Shown here piece after piece: positions 17,238-25,133 of a stretch of DNA of 64,000 bases. The position numbers and the translations under genes are program-made. Source of the DNA: Shewanella sp. AS1 (lineage in GTDB: Bacteria; Pseudomonadota; Gammaproteobacteria; Enterobacterales; Shewanellaceae); the NCBI RefSeq assembly GCF_021412565.1, contig NZ_JAKCLJ010000002.1, forward strand, positions 62,001 through 126,000, given 5' to 3'. Numbering within the stretch: position 1 is the stretch's first letter; every line of letters starts with the position of its first letter. The notes beneath the pieces are model-generated. The model searched no databases. It was not told the origin of the DNA and worked only from the letters and a program-made list of their open reading frames with translations.

Positions 17238-18043
17238 ATAGAGGCATAATTTTGTAATCATTACACCATTATTATCTATTTTGGCGATTTGGACACTCAA
17301 TGGCTGTGAAAATGCCGCTAATACCAGCACAATATGTAAAAATAATCCTGAGCTATGTGGCGATTTACACCGCGATAGTTGGTGTTTAAAAGAAAAAAAT
17401 GATGTGATCCTGCAACGTTATGGATTAAAAACTACCCTATCACCGTCATCTAAGCAGATCTACCAGCTGCTACTCGGCCAACATCGAACATATACTCCAT
17501 CCCCAACGCACAAACGATCGCACTCGCGCCTATGGCATGAGCGCCCAGAATCTTGAAGAACTAAGGGAGACAACTGAAGGTAGCAAGAATACTTACCTTG
17601 CCTCCTACCGCTGGATACGTTTGGGTGATAAAGAGGCACAAAAAGTCGTCATTCATGCATACGACTCAGGCTCGATTAACGATCCCGTCATATTGGCACA
17701 ATTAGCGTCCTATTATCAGAAGTTCGACCTCAATCAGTCGAAGAAGATGTACCTCTCACTGCTAGACAAGAGTTCGCCCGAACAATTTGAGCCTGACAGG
17801 CTCTTGGGATCGGTCACCATTTATCAGCAGCGGAACGATTTTGAAAAAGTCTATATCTATCCCAAAGCCAACCTTTTGATGAACGACAATACTGAATCCG
17901 AGGAAAAATTGAGCGCCCTCATCCATGGAAATAAACAGCTCGAAGCATTTTTAACGAAACAAGCGACCAGTTTAGCCGACCAACTTAGCCAAGGAGATTA
18001 TGCATCGAGTGAAATTCGCCATCAGTTACAGCCCCTTCCTTAG
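17238..18043 (+). pseudogene. Broken DUF2989-family lipoprotein gene
   Basis: Two lesions are visible. First, AGGAG at 17228-17232 is followed 5 nt later by ATAG instead of ATG. Removing the extra A at 17240 restores an ATG in frame with a perfect lipoprotein signal ending LNGC. Second, the frame that begins there (open to 17556) loses sense near 17465-17485, and the family-like sequence (NIEHILHPQRT, RAYGMSAQNLEEL) continues in the next frame from about 17480 to the stop at 18043. The cysteine pattern CKNNPELCGDLH near the mature N-terminus supports DUF2989, which lies between gapB and gapA in other Shewanella. Total span of about 268 codons is full length, so decay appears recent. Sequencing error is possible. 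Confidence 0.75.
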
Positions 18044-18190
18044 TTTCTCTGCTACGCTTATTCGGTGAATTAGTGGTGTTTGCTGGTAGTATTTTTTTTA
18101 CAAAAATTTGCACAGCAGTTACTTAAATACGCTTTTTATCGAGAAAATGGGATATTTATCGCCTAACCCACCGATATTAACGGATATTAC

Positions 18191-18226
18191 TTGACGGTAG
18201 CTGTCAATTTGGTAATTTTACTACCA
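18191..18226 (+). promoter_or_regulatory. gapA promoter with HexR-like site
   Basis: TTGACG (18191-18196) and TAATTT (18213-18218) are spaced 16 bp. TGGTAATTTTACTACCA (18210-18226) covers the -10 element and matches 13 of 15 positions of the remembered HexR consensus, placed for repression. A second inverted repeat TTGAC-N7-GTCAA (18191-18207) overlaps the -35. Confidence 0.55.
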
Positions 18227-18260
18227 GTTTACTTCTAAATAATTACCTGAGGGATATGAG

Positions 18261-19271
18261 ATGACTATCCGCGTTGCAATTAACGGTTATGGCCGTATCG
18301 GTAGAAACGTACTTCGCGCACTGTATGAGAGCGAGAAGGACTATCCAATCCAGATCGTTGCATTAAATGATTTAGGCGATGCATCAATCAATGCGCATTT
18401 AACCAAGTATGATTCTGTTCACGGCCGCTTCAATGCCAAAGTCGATCACGATGCTGAAGCGATTTATGTTAATGAAGACAAAATCCTCACCTTCTCTGAG
18501 CGCGACCCATCTAAATTACCTTGGGCAGAGCTTAAGATCGACGTGGTTTTTGAATGTACAGGTATCTTCACATCCAAAGAAGCGGTACAACCTCATCTAA
18601 ATGCAGGCGCTAAGAAAGTAATCATCTCTGCACCTGGTAAGAATGTGGATGCCACAGTAGTGTATGGCGTGAATAACGACATCATCACTTCTGATATGAC
18701 TGTTATCTCTAACGCATCTTGTACCACAAACTGTCTGGCTCCATTCGCTAAGCCGCTTAATGATGAGATTGGCATTGAGTCAGGTTTAATGACGACAATC
18801 CACGCCTACACCAACGATCAGCGTCTCTCTGATGTGTATCACACAGATCTGCGCCGCGCCCGAGCTGCGGCCATGTCAATGATCCCAACTAAAACAGGTG
18901 CGGCAGCAGCCGTAGGACTTGTGGTCCCTGAATTAGCGGGTAAGTTCGATGGTATGGCAGTGCGTGTACCGACTGTTAACGTATCGCTTGTGGATCTCTC
19001 TTTTATTGCTTCACGAGATACGACAGTAGAAGAGATCAACGCCATCATTGAAAAAGCAGCAAGTCAGTTCCCTATGAATCAAGTGCTGGCTGTTAATAAT
19101 GAGCCACTTGTGTCAATCGACTTCAACCACAATGCTTTCTCTTCAAACTTCGATGCCACGCAGACCCGTGTCAACGGTCGTTTAGTGAAAGTCATGGCCT
19201 GGTACGATAACGAGTGGGGCTTTAGTAACCGCATGTTAGATAATGCTGTGGCCTTAATGTCAGCCAAATAA
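18261..19271 (+). CDS. gapA: Glyceraldehyde-3-phosphate dehydrogenase, type I
   Basis: Classical glycolytic NAD-dependent GAPDH of 336 residues. [15 protein letters not shown] at the N-terminus is the NAD-binding loop, and the catalytic cysteine is C154 in [19 protein letters not shown] and [12 protein letters not shown] are also present. GAGGG precedes the ATG. A terminator follows at 19293. It lies in the same direction as the DUF2989 remnant but has its own promoter. Confidence 0.97.
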   Translation: MTIRVAINGYGRIGRNVLRALYESEKDYPIQIVALNDLGDASINAHLTKYDSVHGRFNAKVDHDAEAIYVNEDKILTFSERDPSKLPWAELKIDVVFECTGIFTSKEAVQPHLNAGAKKVIISAPGKNVDATVVYGVNNDIITSDMTVISNASCTTNCLAPFAKPLNDEIGIESGLMTTIHAYTNDQRLSDVYHTDLRRARAAAMSMIPTKTGAAAAVGLVVPELAGKFDGMAVRVPTVNVSLVDLSFIASRDTTVEEINAIIEKAASQFPMNQVLAVNNEPLVSIDFNHNAFSSNFDATQTRVNGRLVKVMAWYDNEWGFSNRMLDNAVALMSAK

Positions 19272-19292
19272 TTCTTGGCACAATATAAAACC

Positions 19293-19320
19293 AAAAAGGA
19301 GCGATTTACGCTCCTTTTTT
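19293..19320 (+). terminator. Terminator after gapA
   Basis: AAAAAGGAGCG and CGCTCCTTTTT pair around ATTTA, followed by Ts. Confidence 0.92.
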
Positions 19321-19400
19321 CTTTCTCTTTTGCCTCTCTCATTTATCTCTCCGCCTGATTTTATTGCCTGTAAAGCGAATAAAAGTCTGCAATGGCAGCT

Positions 19401-19718
19401 CTACCGGCTGAGTAGCTCTTCGAGATCGTCAAGATTTGAGTTAACACAACTGAGTAAGCTTTGTTTCTTACTCTGAGAAAACTCAGCTGTGACTATCTGA
19501 CGCAGCAGCTCCAGATTAGTGCTTTTAAAACCCAGTAATCTTTTATAAGAGATTGTCTCTGCACGCTGGCGCTTTGCATCCACTAACCTTTTTAATCTCA
19601 GACCATTGGATATTAATGCCAGCTGAATGGTTTTTTCCTGATCTTGATTAAGGATTGATAATAAGTTCTGTTGTTTGATACACCACTCTGGCAATAGCTG
19701 AAAATCTTGCTGTTGCAT
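19401..19718 (-). CDS. Small helical protein of unknown function
   Basis: A 105-residue product from ATG 19718, with GAGAG 6-9 nt upstream on the minus strand; GTG 19721 is an alternative. The sequence is Leu/Gln/Lys-rich, with no membrane segment, probably all alpha-helical, and with Cys residues at two places. No family recognised. It is a single gene, convergent with gapA. Confidence 0.6.
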   Translation of the reverse strand: MQQQDFQLLPEWCIKQQNLLSILNQDQEKTIQLALISNGLRLKRLVDAKRQRAETISYKRLLGFKSTNLELLRQIVTAEFSQSKKQSLLSCVNSNLDDLEELLSR

Positions 19719-19890
19719 CACCGCTCTCGTCTATGTTGATGGGTCTAGTTCTAAATAGCTTTCTGTTTAATTTTTCTATTGAAAATAGGCTGGCATTTTG
19801 TCGCTCAAGACTGAACTCAGGCTTAATATAAGCAAATCATGAATAAGCGTTGAGTGAAAACGAGAATGGAGTCTCACTAGGGGAAAATTT

Positions 19891-19968
19891 GTGAAGGTTC
19901 TGCTTGTAAACGTGCAGCTTATTAACATGCAACTTTTGAACGTGAAAGAAGGGAGTCCTTCTGCTTAG
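19891..19968 (+). CDS. Possible 25-residue repeat peptide
   Basis: GTG start with AGGGG 7 nt upstream and a 25-codon frame. It is built on three degenerate 15-bp units (about 19902-19946) so that the peptide repeats L-x-N-V/M-Q/K-L (LLVNVQ, LINMQ, LLNVK). The region is otherwise intergenic (19722-20010). A short hairpin AGAAGG-GAGT-CCTTCT overlaps its end. Coding is uncertain; it may simply be a non-coding repeat that happens to be open. Confidence 0.25.
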   Translation: MKVLLVNVQLINMQLLNVKEGSPSA

Positions 19969-20010
19969 CCATTAACATTTAAAATAACGATAAAAGATAA
20001 GCAATTGTGA

Positions 20011-20286
20011 TCAGTAACGTTTTATCCGCACGACTTTCATCACTTCAAAATCAAAGCCCGCAACCGTTTCTGTTTCTGGATAATAGGTAATGTTGACTTT
20101 ATGACCTTGAAGGCTGCGATATTTCTTTGTGCGTTTAAATTTAAATGGTGCATCACACCCCTCTATCATCACAGTGTGCTGTACCCATTCATCCGTCTCT
20201 CTTTGGGTATGGGAGAGAATTTTCACTCCTTCCGAATGAACCAGTTTGCAATGTTTATCGAGCATCTTGTCTACTGCATGTTTCAT
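20011..20286 (-). CDS. Conserved-looking small protein of unknown function
   Basis: A 91-residue basic protein with AAGG 7 nt before its ATG. The second half (about 35-90) looks like a small beta-rich domain, with a single Cys at GCDAPFKFKRTKKY. No signal peptide or membrane segment. I do not recognise the family. Confidence 0.65.
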   Translation of the reverse strand: MKHAVDKMLDKHCKLVHSEGVKILSHTQRETDEWVQHTVMIEGCDAPFKFKRTKKYRSLQGHKVNITYYPETETVAGFDFEVMKVVRIKRY

Positions 20287-20388
20287 GAAAAAACCTTAGC
20301 GCGGAATCACAGCCCCTGAAAATGAGAAAGCCCCATTATAGAACAATGAGAAGAATTTTGCTTAACGTGAAAAAAGCAGCCCAAATAC

Positions 20389-21720
20389 TCAAAAGTAGCG
20401 ATCTTTAAGCCAGGCATAATGATAGTAACCTCTCTGGCCTAAACGCCTGAAACGGGCGTAGGGAAAACGCGATAAGGGCTGCTGATACAGAGGTAGAGCC
20501 GGCAAAGTCTCTCCAGCAAGGCTTTGAGCCAGCCTAAACGCCGCCTGAGCAGAAAACGCAACCCCAGCGCCGCAGTAACCTAAACTGTACCCCATTCCAT
20601 CACGCTGAAACACATGGGGCATATCATCTAAGGCAGCGGCAATCCATCCAGTCCAATTATATTCAATAGCGCAATCTGCAAGGCAAGGGAAACAATCTGA
20701 CATAGCCCGCTTCAAATGCTGGCCGTAAATAGGCTGATCTGCCGCTTTGCCGCTAACCGCGCCGCGCCCGCCAAAGAGCAAACGGTTATCGGGCAGTAAG
20801 CGGTAATAGTATTTAAGCAGGCGGGTGTCCATGATCACCTGATGTGTCATCAGCCCAGTTTCTTTAAGCTGCTCGGCCGACAATGGCTCAGTGACAATAA
20901 TATTGCTGAGAATGGGTAAGAAGCGCTCATCTATCTCAGGCTGAAACACTTTAGGCGTATAAGCATTTCCTGCCGAAATCACCTGTTTGGCCAATACGCT
21001 GCCGTTCTCTGTAATAAGATGATGTCCCTGCATCCCCTTTTTCCACTGCAGAACGCAGCTGGACTCATAAACATCAACGCCAAGCCTGTCCAGCATACTA
21101 CGATACCCCAGTAAAAGTTTTAAGGGGTTTACGCCAAATCCATCGGCTAAACGCAAAGCGCCACAAGCCTGCCTGTTATCCATATAGGCAGCTTTTAACT
21201 CATCATTACTGAGCAAAGTAGCATCCTCGCCAAGATGCGCTGTTATAAAAGCACTGCTGCGCCGCAGCTTTTCGAACGCCTTAGGATTATGGGCTATCTT
21301 CAGATACCCACTCGCCTGTTTTTCACAATCGATATGCTGCTCATGGATCAGCTGCTCGACCCGAGTCACGGCATCAGTAAACTCCAGGTAGATCCCCTTA
21401 GTCACTTCCATGCCCCACTTCTTGTGCATCTGGGGGTAACTCAAACGGCCAGAGCCTTTAAGCACAAAACCTGCATTGCGCCCGCTGGCACCAAACCCGA
21501 TTTGATTGGCCTCTAACACACAGCAATCGATGCCATACAGACTGACAAGATAATATGCGGTCAAGAGTCCGGTATAACCGCCACCGATAATGGCGACATC
21601 GACACGGCGATCCCTGCCAAGCACCCGCATATCCGTTGACGGTTTTACTGTGCTCGCCCAGTAAGAATCAGGCCAGCCCTGGTTAGCTGGATTGAGAGAG
21701 TAAAGCGGATCGTAAGTCAT
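20389..21720 (-). CDS. FAD-dependent oxidoreductase, DAO family (DadA/PuuB-like)
   Basis: A 443-residue flavoprotein that should oxidise an amine or amino acid. The FAD-binding motif VAIIGGGYTGLLTAYYL lies at about 42-58, followed by GFGASGRNAGFVL, typical of the PuuB/OrdL group. The C-terminal GMGYSLGYCGAGVAFS is the second FAD contact. Substrate is unknown; the N-acetyltransferase just upstream might act in the same pathway. The gap to that gene is only 27 bp, so the two may form one transcription unit. Confidence 0.85.
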   Translation of the reverse strand: MTYDPLYSLNPANQGWPDSYWASTVKPSTDMRVLGRDRRVDVAIIGGGYTGLLTAYYLVSLYGIDCCVLEANQIGFGASGRNAGFVLKGSGRLSYPQMHKKWGMEVTKGIYLEFTDAVTRVEQLIHEQHIDCEKQASGYLKIAHNPKAFEKLRRSSAFITAHLGEDATLLSNDELKAAYMDNRQACGALRLADGFGVNPLKLLLGYRSMLDRLGVDVYESSCVLQWKKGMQGHHLITENGSVLAKQVISAGNAYTPKVFQPEIDERFLPILSNIIVTEPLSAEQLKETGLMTHQVIMDTRLLKYYYRLLPDNRLLFGGRGAVSGKAADQPIYGQHLKRAMSDCFPCLADCAIEYNWTGWIAAALDDMPHVFQRDGMGYSLGYCGAGVAFSAQAAFRLAQSLAGETLPALPLYQQPLSRFPYARFRRLGQRGYYHYAWLKDRYF

Positions 21721-21747
21721 TTATCTGTGCCTAAGTGCAGTAAAAAA

Positions 21748-22308
21748 CTAAAAGAGGAGCAGCATTTCCCAGGCTGTGCACCGACAGGTTTTACCACAGA
21801 TAATGCAGATATAGTCAGGATGCTCGGGATTATTATTCCATCGATTTTCATGGATCTTTATTAGCCGCCCACCGGCACGACTAAAATATCCAACTGCCGC
21901 ATTGCCCGGACTTTGTTTCCATAGGTGGCTTATTCCGCCAAGCGCTCCCTGACGCTGAGTCGCCTCGATTGATGCTTGCAGCAAGGCTTTACCTACCCCT
22001 TTGCCGCGATAATCTTTAGCAACCGTGTTGCATTTAAAATAACAAAGTTGCTGCTGGGCAACAGGCCATAATTGCGGGGAGCACCATTTGTCAGACAGCC
22101 ACTGACCCGGCGCGTAGGTCAGCCTAAATCCCACAAGCTTATCTTTATCTAAGGCCACAAAATTTGCATTAATGCCATTCTTCTTACCCTTTATGACTAT
22201 CTCGTTAAGCATAATCTCATCAAGATAACCGTCACCATGGACCTGGTTACCCAGTAAGATCACTTGCTCAAAATGGACATCATTCAAGGGTTTTATTTCT
22301 AAAGACAT
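21748..22308 (-). CDS. GNAT-family acetyltransferase
   Basis: A 186-residue GNAT N-acetyltransferase. Motif A, with the acetyl-CoA loop, is visible as AKDYRGKGVGKALLQASIE around residues 94-112. The C-terminal end is cysteine-rich (CIICGKTCRC), which is unusual and could be a small metal site. The Shine-Dalgarno is poor. It is probably transcribed with the downstream flavin oxidoreductase. Confidence 0.8.
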   Translation of the reverse strand: MSLEIKPLNDVHFEQVILLGNQVHGDGYLDEIMLNEIVIKGKKNGINANFVALDKDKLVGFRLTYAPGQWLSDKWCSPQLWPVAQQQLCYFKCNTVAKDYRGKGVGKALLQASIEATQRQGALGGISHLWKQSPGNAAVGYFSRAGGRLIKIHENRWNNNPEHPDYICIICGKTCRCTAWEMLLLF

Positions 22309-22589
22309 AAGGAGCTAACATCTGTTTCATTCACCAAAATCAAACACTAATGTAACATGAATTTATCTCGATTTGCATGCCTGCAAGCCATGAGTGACTT
22401 CTCCTTGATTTGCTCAGTACTTATTAGTTAGACCCACTACTGGCATTTAAAAGCCGATAGCCCTACCCGGTAAAAATGTTAAGGATAGGCTGTTCCAGAT
22501 CAGTAAAGCATCTTAAGAAAGGCCTGCAGGCTTCACTTAGATTGGCGTTATTGTCACAATAGCCAAACTCATAACAATCAGGTATCACC

Positions 22590-23615
22590 GTGAATATTTC
22601 AAATTTTTTGATTAACAAACTTGATGTAGGCAATGTCAAAAAAGTTGCGACAATTCAGCCTTTATGGAGCGGTTACGGGGAGATCTCCCGCTATCAATGC
22701 AGCAAAAACGGCCAAACCCTTAAGCTTGTTGTCAAAAATATTGACCCACCTTCAGTGGCATCTCACCCCTACCAATGGCAAAACGGCTTCGCTCATCAGC
22801 GGAAAATGCACTCCTATCGAGTGGAAGCAAACTGGTATCGACATTGGGCCCAACTCTGTCATGACATTTGCCCTTTACCTGATTTCATTGCTGACTATGA
22901 AGATAAAACCACGGGTCAGTCGATATTAGTGTTAAGCGATCTGGATGCCCAAGGCTATAATCAACGCCGTAGCCAGTTAACCATTGATGAATGCAAGGCG
23001 GTGATCACCTGGTTAGCGCGATTTCATAGTCAGTTTATGACTAAAGAACCGGCCGAGAACTGGTGCGAAGGACTCTGGCCCATCGGGTCCTATTGGCACC
23101 TGTCAACAAGACCCGATGAGTTTGCAGCTATGCCGCCAGGCTCCCTTAAACAACATGCCGCACAAATAGATAGCCAATTAAATCAAAGCCAGTTTACAAC
23201 CCTAATCCACGGCGATGCTAAGGTCGCGAACTTTTGTTTTGCCCAGGACTTTGCTCAGCACTTTGCCGATTATCCAGTAAACAATGGCGTTGCGGCAGTA
23301 GACTTCCAATATGTGGGAGCGGGAGTGGGTGTAAAAGATCTCGTTTATTTCCTCGGCAGTTGTTTAACGCCTAATGAATGCGAACAAGATTATGACAGCC
23401 TAGTAGACTATTATTTTGAGCAACTCGGGCAATGCACGGCAGGTAAATTCACCACAGAAGATAGACAGGCACTGGATAATGAGTGGCGACAATTGCTGAT
23501 TTTTGCCTGGGCTGATTTCGAACGATTTCTGCTGGGCTGGGCACCTGAACATCACAAGCGTAACCGCTTTAGCCAAGCCATGACTCATCAGGCATTAAAC
23601 CTGCTCAATGACTGA
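22590..23615 (+). CDS. APH/ecdysteroid-kinase-like phosphotransferase
   Basis: A 341-residue protein of the aminoglycoside-phosphotransferase fold (EcKinase/CHK-like). The catalytic loop LIHGDAKVANF (about 205-215) and the Mg-binding motif AVDFQYVGAGVGVKDL (about 236-251) are clear. VLSDLDAQGY near 113 belongs to the hinge region. It starts at GTG with AGG 8 nt upstream. The small-molecule substrate cannot be told. The 281-bp gap upstream shows no recognisable element beyond divergent promoters. Confidence 0.8.
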   Translation: MNISNFLINKLDVGNVKKVATIQPLWSGYGEISRYQCSKNGQTLKLVVKNIDPPSVASHPYQWQNGFAHQRKMHSYRVEANWYRHWAQLCHDICPLPDFIADYEDKTTGQSILVLSDLDAQGYNQRRSQLTIDECKAVITWLARFHSQFMTKEPAENWCEGLWPIGSYWHLSTRPDEFAAMPPGSLKQHAAQIDSQLNQSQFTTLIHGDAKVANFCFAQDFAQHFADYPVNNGVAAVDFQYVGAGVGVKDLVYFLGSCLTPNECEQDYDSLVDYYFEQLGQCTAGKFTTEDRQALDNEWRQLLIFAWADFERFLLGWAPEHHKRNRFSQAMTHQALNLLND

Positions 23616-23667
23616 CAATCGCCAACCGATATTTTCTACCTTGGCGACTATTACAGGCTAAACTTGA

Positions 23668-23829
23668 ATGAAGAGAGTAGTAGATAAACGCAACCGGGTG
23701 CGTACCCAAGAACGTCTAGTATGTTCACAATGCGGCATCACTGCTCTCTTCTTTCTTCTTTCTTCTTTCTTAGTAATATTCTCCTCGACACTGCCACTTT
23801 ATGCCGAAATTACACACCTATTTACATAA
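23668..23829 (+). CDS. Possible 53-residue membrane peptide over a heptanucleotide repeat
   Basis: An ATG-started frame: basic N-terminus, a CSQCG motif, one strongly hydrophobic segment (about residues 24-43) and a short tail. The hydrophobic part is encoded by the CTTCTTT repeat at 23748-23771. The ribosome site is weak (AGG about 10 nt upstream). It could be a chance frame between two real genes; I give it low weight. Confidence 0.25.
   Translation: MKRVVDKRNRVRTQERLVCSQCGITALFFLLSSFLVIFSSTLPLYAEITHLFT
23748..23771 (+). repeat. Heptanucleotide repeat (CTTCTTT)
   Basis: Three full copies and a partial fourth of CTTCTTT, about 170 bp upstream of the RND operon. Repeats with a unit not divisible by three can change frame or spacing by slippage. 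The rest of the 324-bp gap 23616-23939 shows no other element. Confidence 0.8.
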
Positions 23830-23939
23830 TTACTTTTTAACGATGACTCATTTCAGTTAACATTCGTGACCTAGAATAGGCATAACTATTTTTGGCCTTA
23901 CTTTTTTCAGCAGCTTAGCTTCAAATAGAGGATTTCTTT

Positions 23940-25127
23940 GTGGCTACCAAAAAACAGATCGTATTACCTATAGCCATTCTTGTTGCGGGAATTGGTGGTT
24001 ATGCAGCCTTTGCCTCGATGAAAAAACCACCCCAGGAAAAACCCGTCGTCGACAATACGCCCGTGGTTGCCGTCGATGTGGTGAGTAAAACCCCGATGAC
24101 CTTCAATGTTAACTCCTACGGGATAGTCACAGCCAAATATGAAACAGAACTGGTTGCTCAGGTCAGAGGCGAGATTATCTATCTCTCCGAGGCCTTTGTA
24201 AAAGGTGGCTTTATAAAACAAGGTCAGATCCTCGCGAAAATTGACCCCAGCGATTATGAAGCCGCATTAATCGACGCCAACGCAAATTTAGCCTCAGCCA
24301 AGGCTGCCTTGGTACAAGAGAAAGCCTACGGCAAAGTGGCCGAAGAGGAATGGAAGCGCATCGATAACAGTGTTCCGACCGAGCTCAGCCTACGTAAGCC
24401 TCAGCTGGCACAGGAAAAGGCCAAATTGGACTCCAGTGAAGCCGGCGTTAAACGCGCCAAGCGCGATCTTGAGCGTACTATTATCAGAGCCCCCTATGAT
24501 GCGCTGATTGATAACAGAACCATAGGCTTGGGCTCTTATGTCACCGCAGGTACCAAGCTGGGTCACCTCTTGAGTACAGAACAAGCTGAGATCCGCCTTC
24601 CCTTAGCCGATAAAGATGGCCGTTACCTTAATCAACATGGCCTCAATGCAGACGTCACCATCAAGGGGGATTATGCCGGCAAGCCTTACCATTGGCAGGG
24701 AAAAATTGTTCGCAGCGAAGGGGTTGTGGATGAAAAAAGCCGCATGACCTACCTGGTTGCTGAAATTCTCGATCCTTACGGATTAGCAACCGATAGGCCG
24801 CCTCTGCGTTATGGCAGTTACGTCACAGCCGATATCAAGGGGAAACAAACTCCATCTGTGACCACTCTGCCCCGTCATCTCATTATTGAGGACAGAGTCG
24901 CGATTCTCGACAAGGACAACAAACTTAAATTTCAGAACGTCAAAGTGATCCGTGAACAAGGAACACAAGTGGTGGTTAGCGATGGGTTGGAAGACGGCAT
25001 GCGTGTTATCACCTCGGCACTGGATTACCCGATAGAAGGAATGAAACTCGCGCTGCCGGCACAAACGGTCAAATCGGTGGAAACGGCTGAAAATGCTGCG
25101 GGCCACACCCAATCTATCAAGGAGTAA
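23940..25127 (+). CDS. RND efflux periplasmic adaptor (membrane fusion protein)
   Basis: A 395-residue HlyD-type adaptor linking an inner-membrane RND pump to an outer-membrane channel. One N-terminal membrane anchor (about 8-27), a barrel-sandwich/lipoyl half (GEIIYLSEAFVKGGFIKQGQIL), an alpha-hairpin region (about 95-170), the second lipoyl half RTIIRAPYDALI, then beta-barrel domains. GTG start with GAGG 8 nt upstream. It is followed directly by the pump gene. No outer-membrane factor is encoded nearby, so a TolC elsewhere is presumably used. Confidence 0.92.
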   Translation: MATKKQIVLPIAILVAGIGGYAAFASMKKPPQEKPVVDNTPVVAVDVVSKTPMTFNVNSYGIVTAKYETELVAQVRGEIIYLSEAFVKGGFIKQGQILAKIDPSDYEAALIDANANLASAKAALVQEKAYGKVAEEEWKRIDNSVPTELSLRKPQLAQEKAKLDSSEAGVKRAKRDLERTIIRAPYDALIDNRTIGLGSYVTAGTKLGHLLSTEQAEIRLPLADKDGRYLNQHGLNADVTIKGDYAGKPYHWQGKIVRSEGVVDEKSRMTYLVAEILDPYGLATDRPPLRYGSYVTADIKGKQTPSVTTLPRHLIIEDRVAILDKDNKLKFQNVKVIREQGTQVVVSDGLEDGMRVITSALDYPIEGMKLALPAQTVKSVETAENAAGHTQSIKE

Positions 25128-25133
25128 TTGGCC

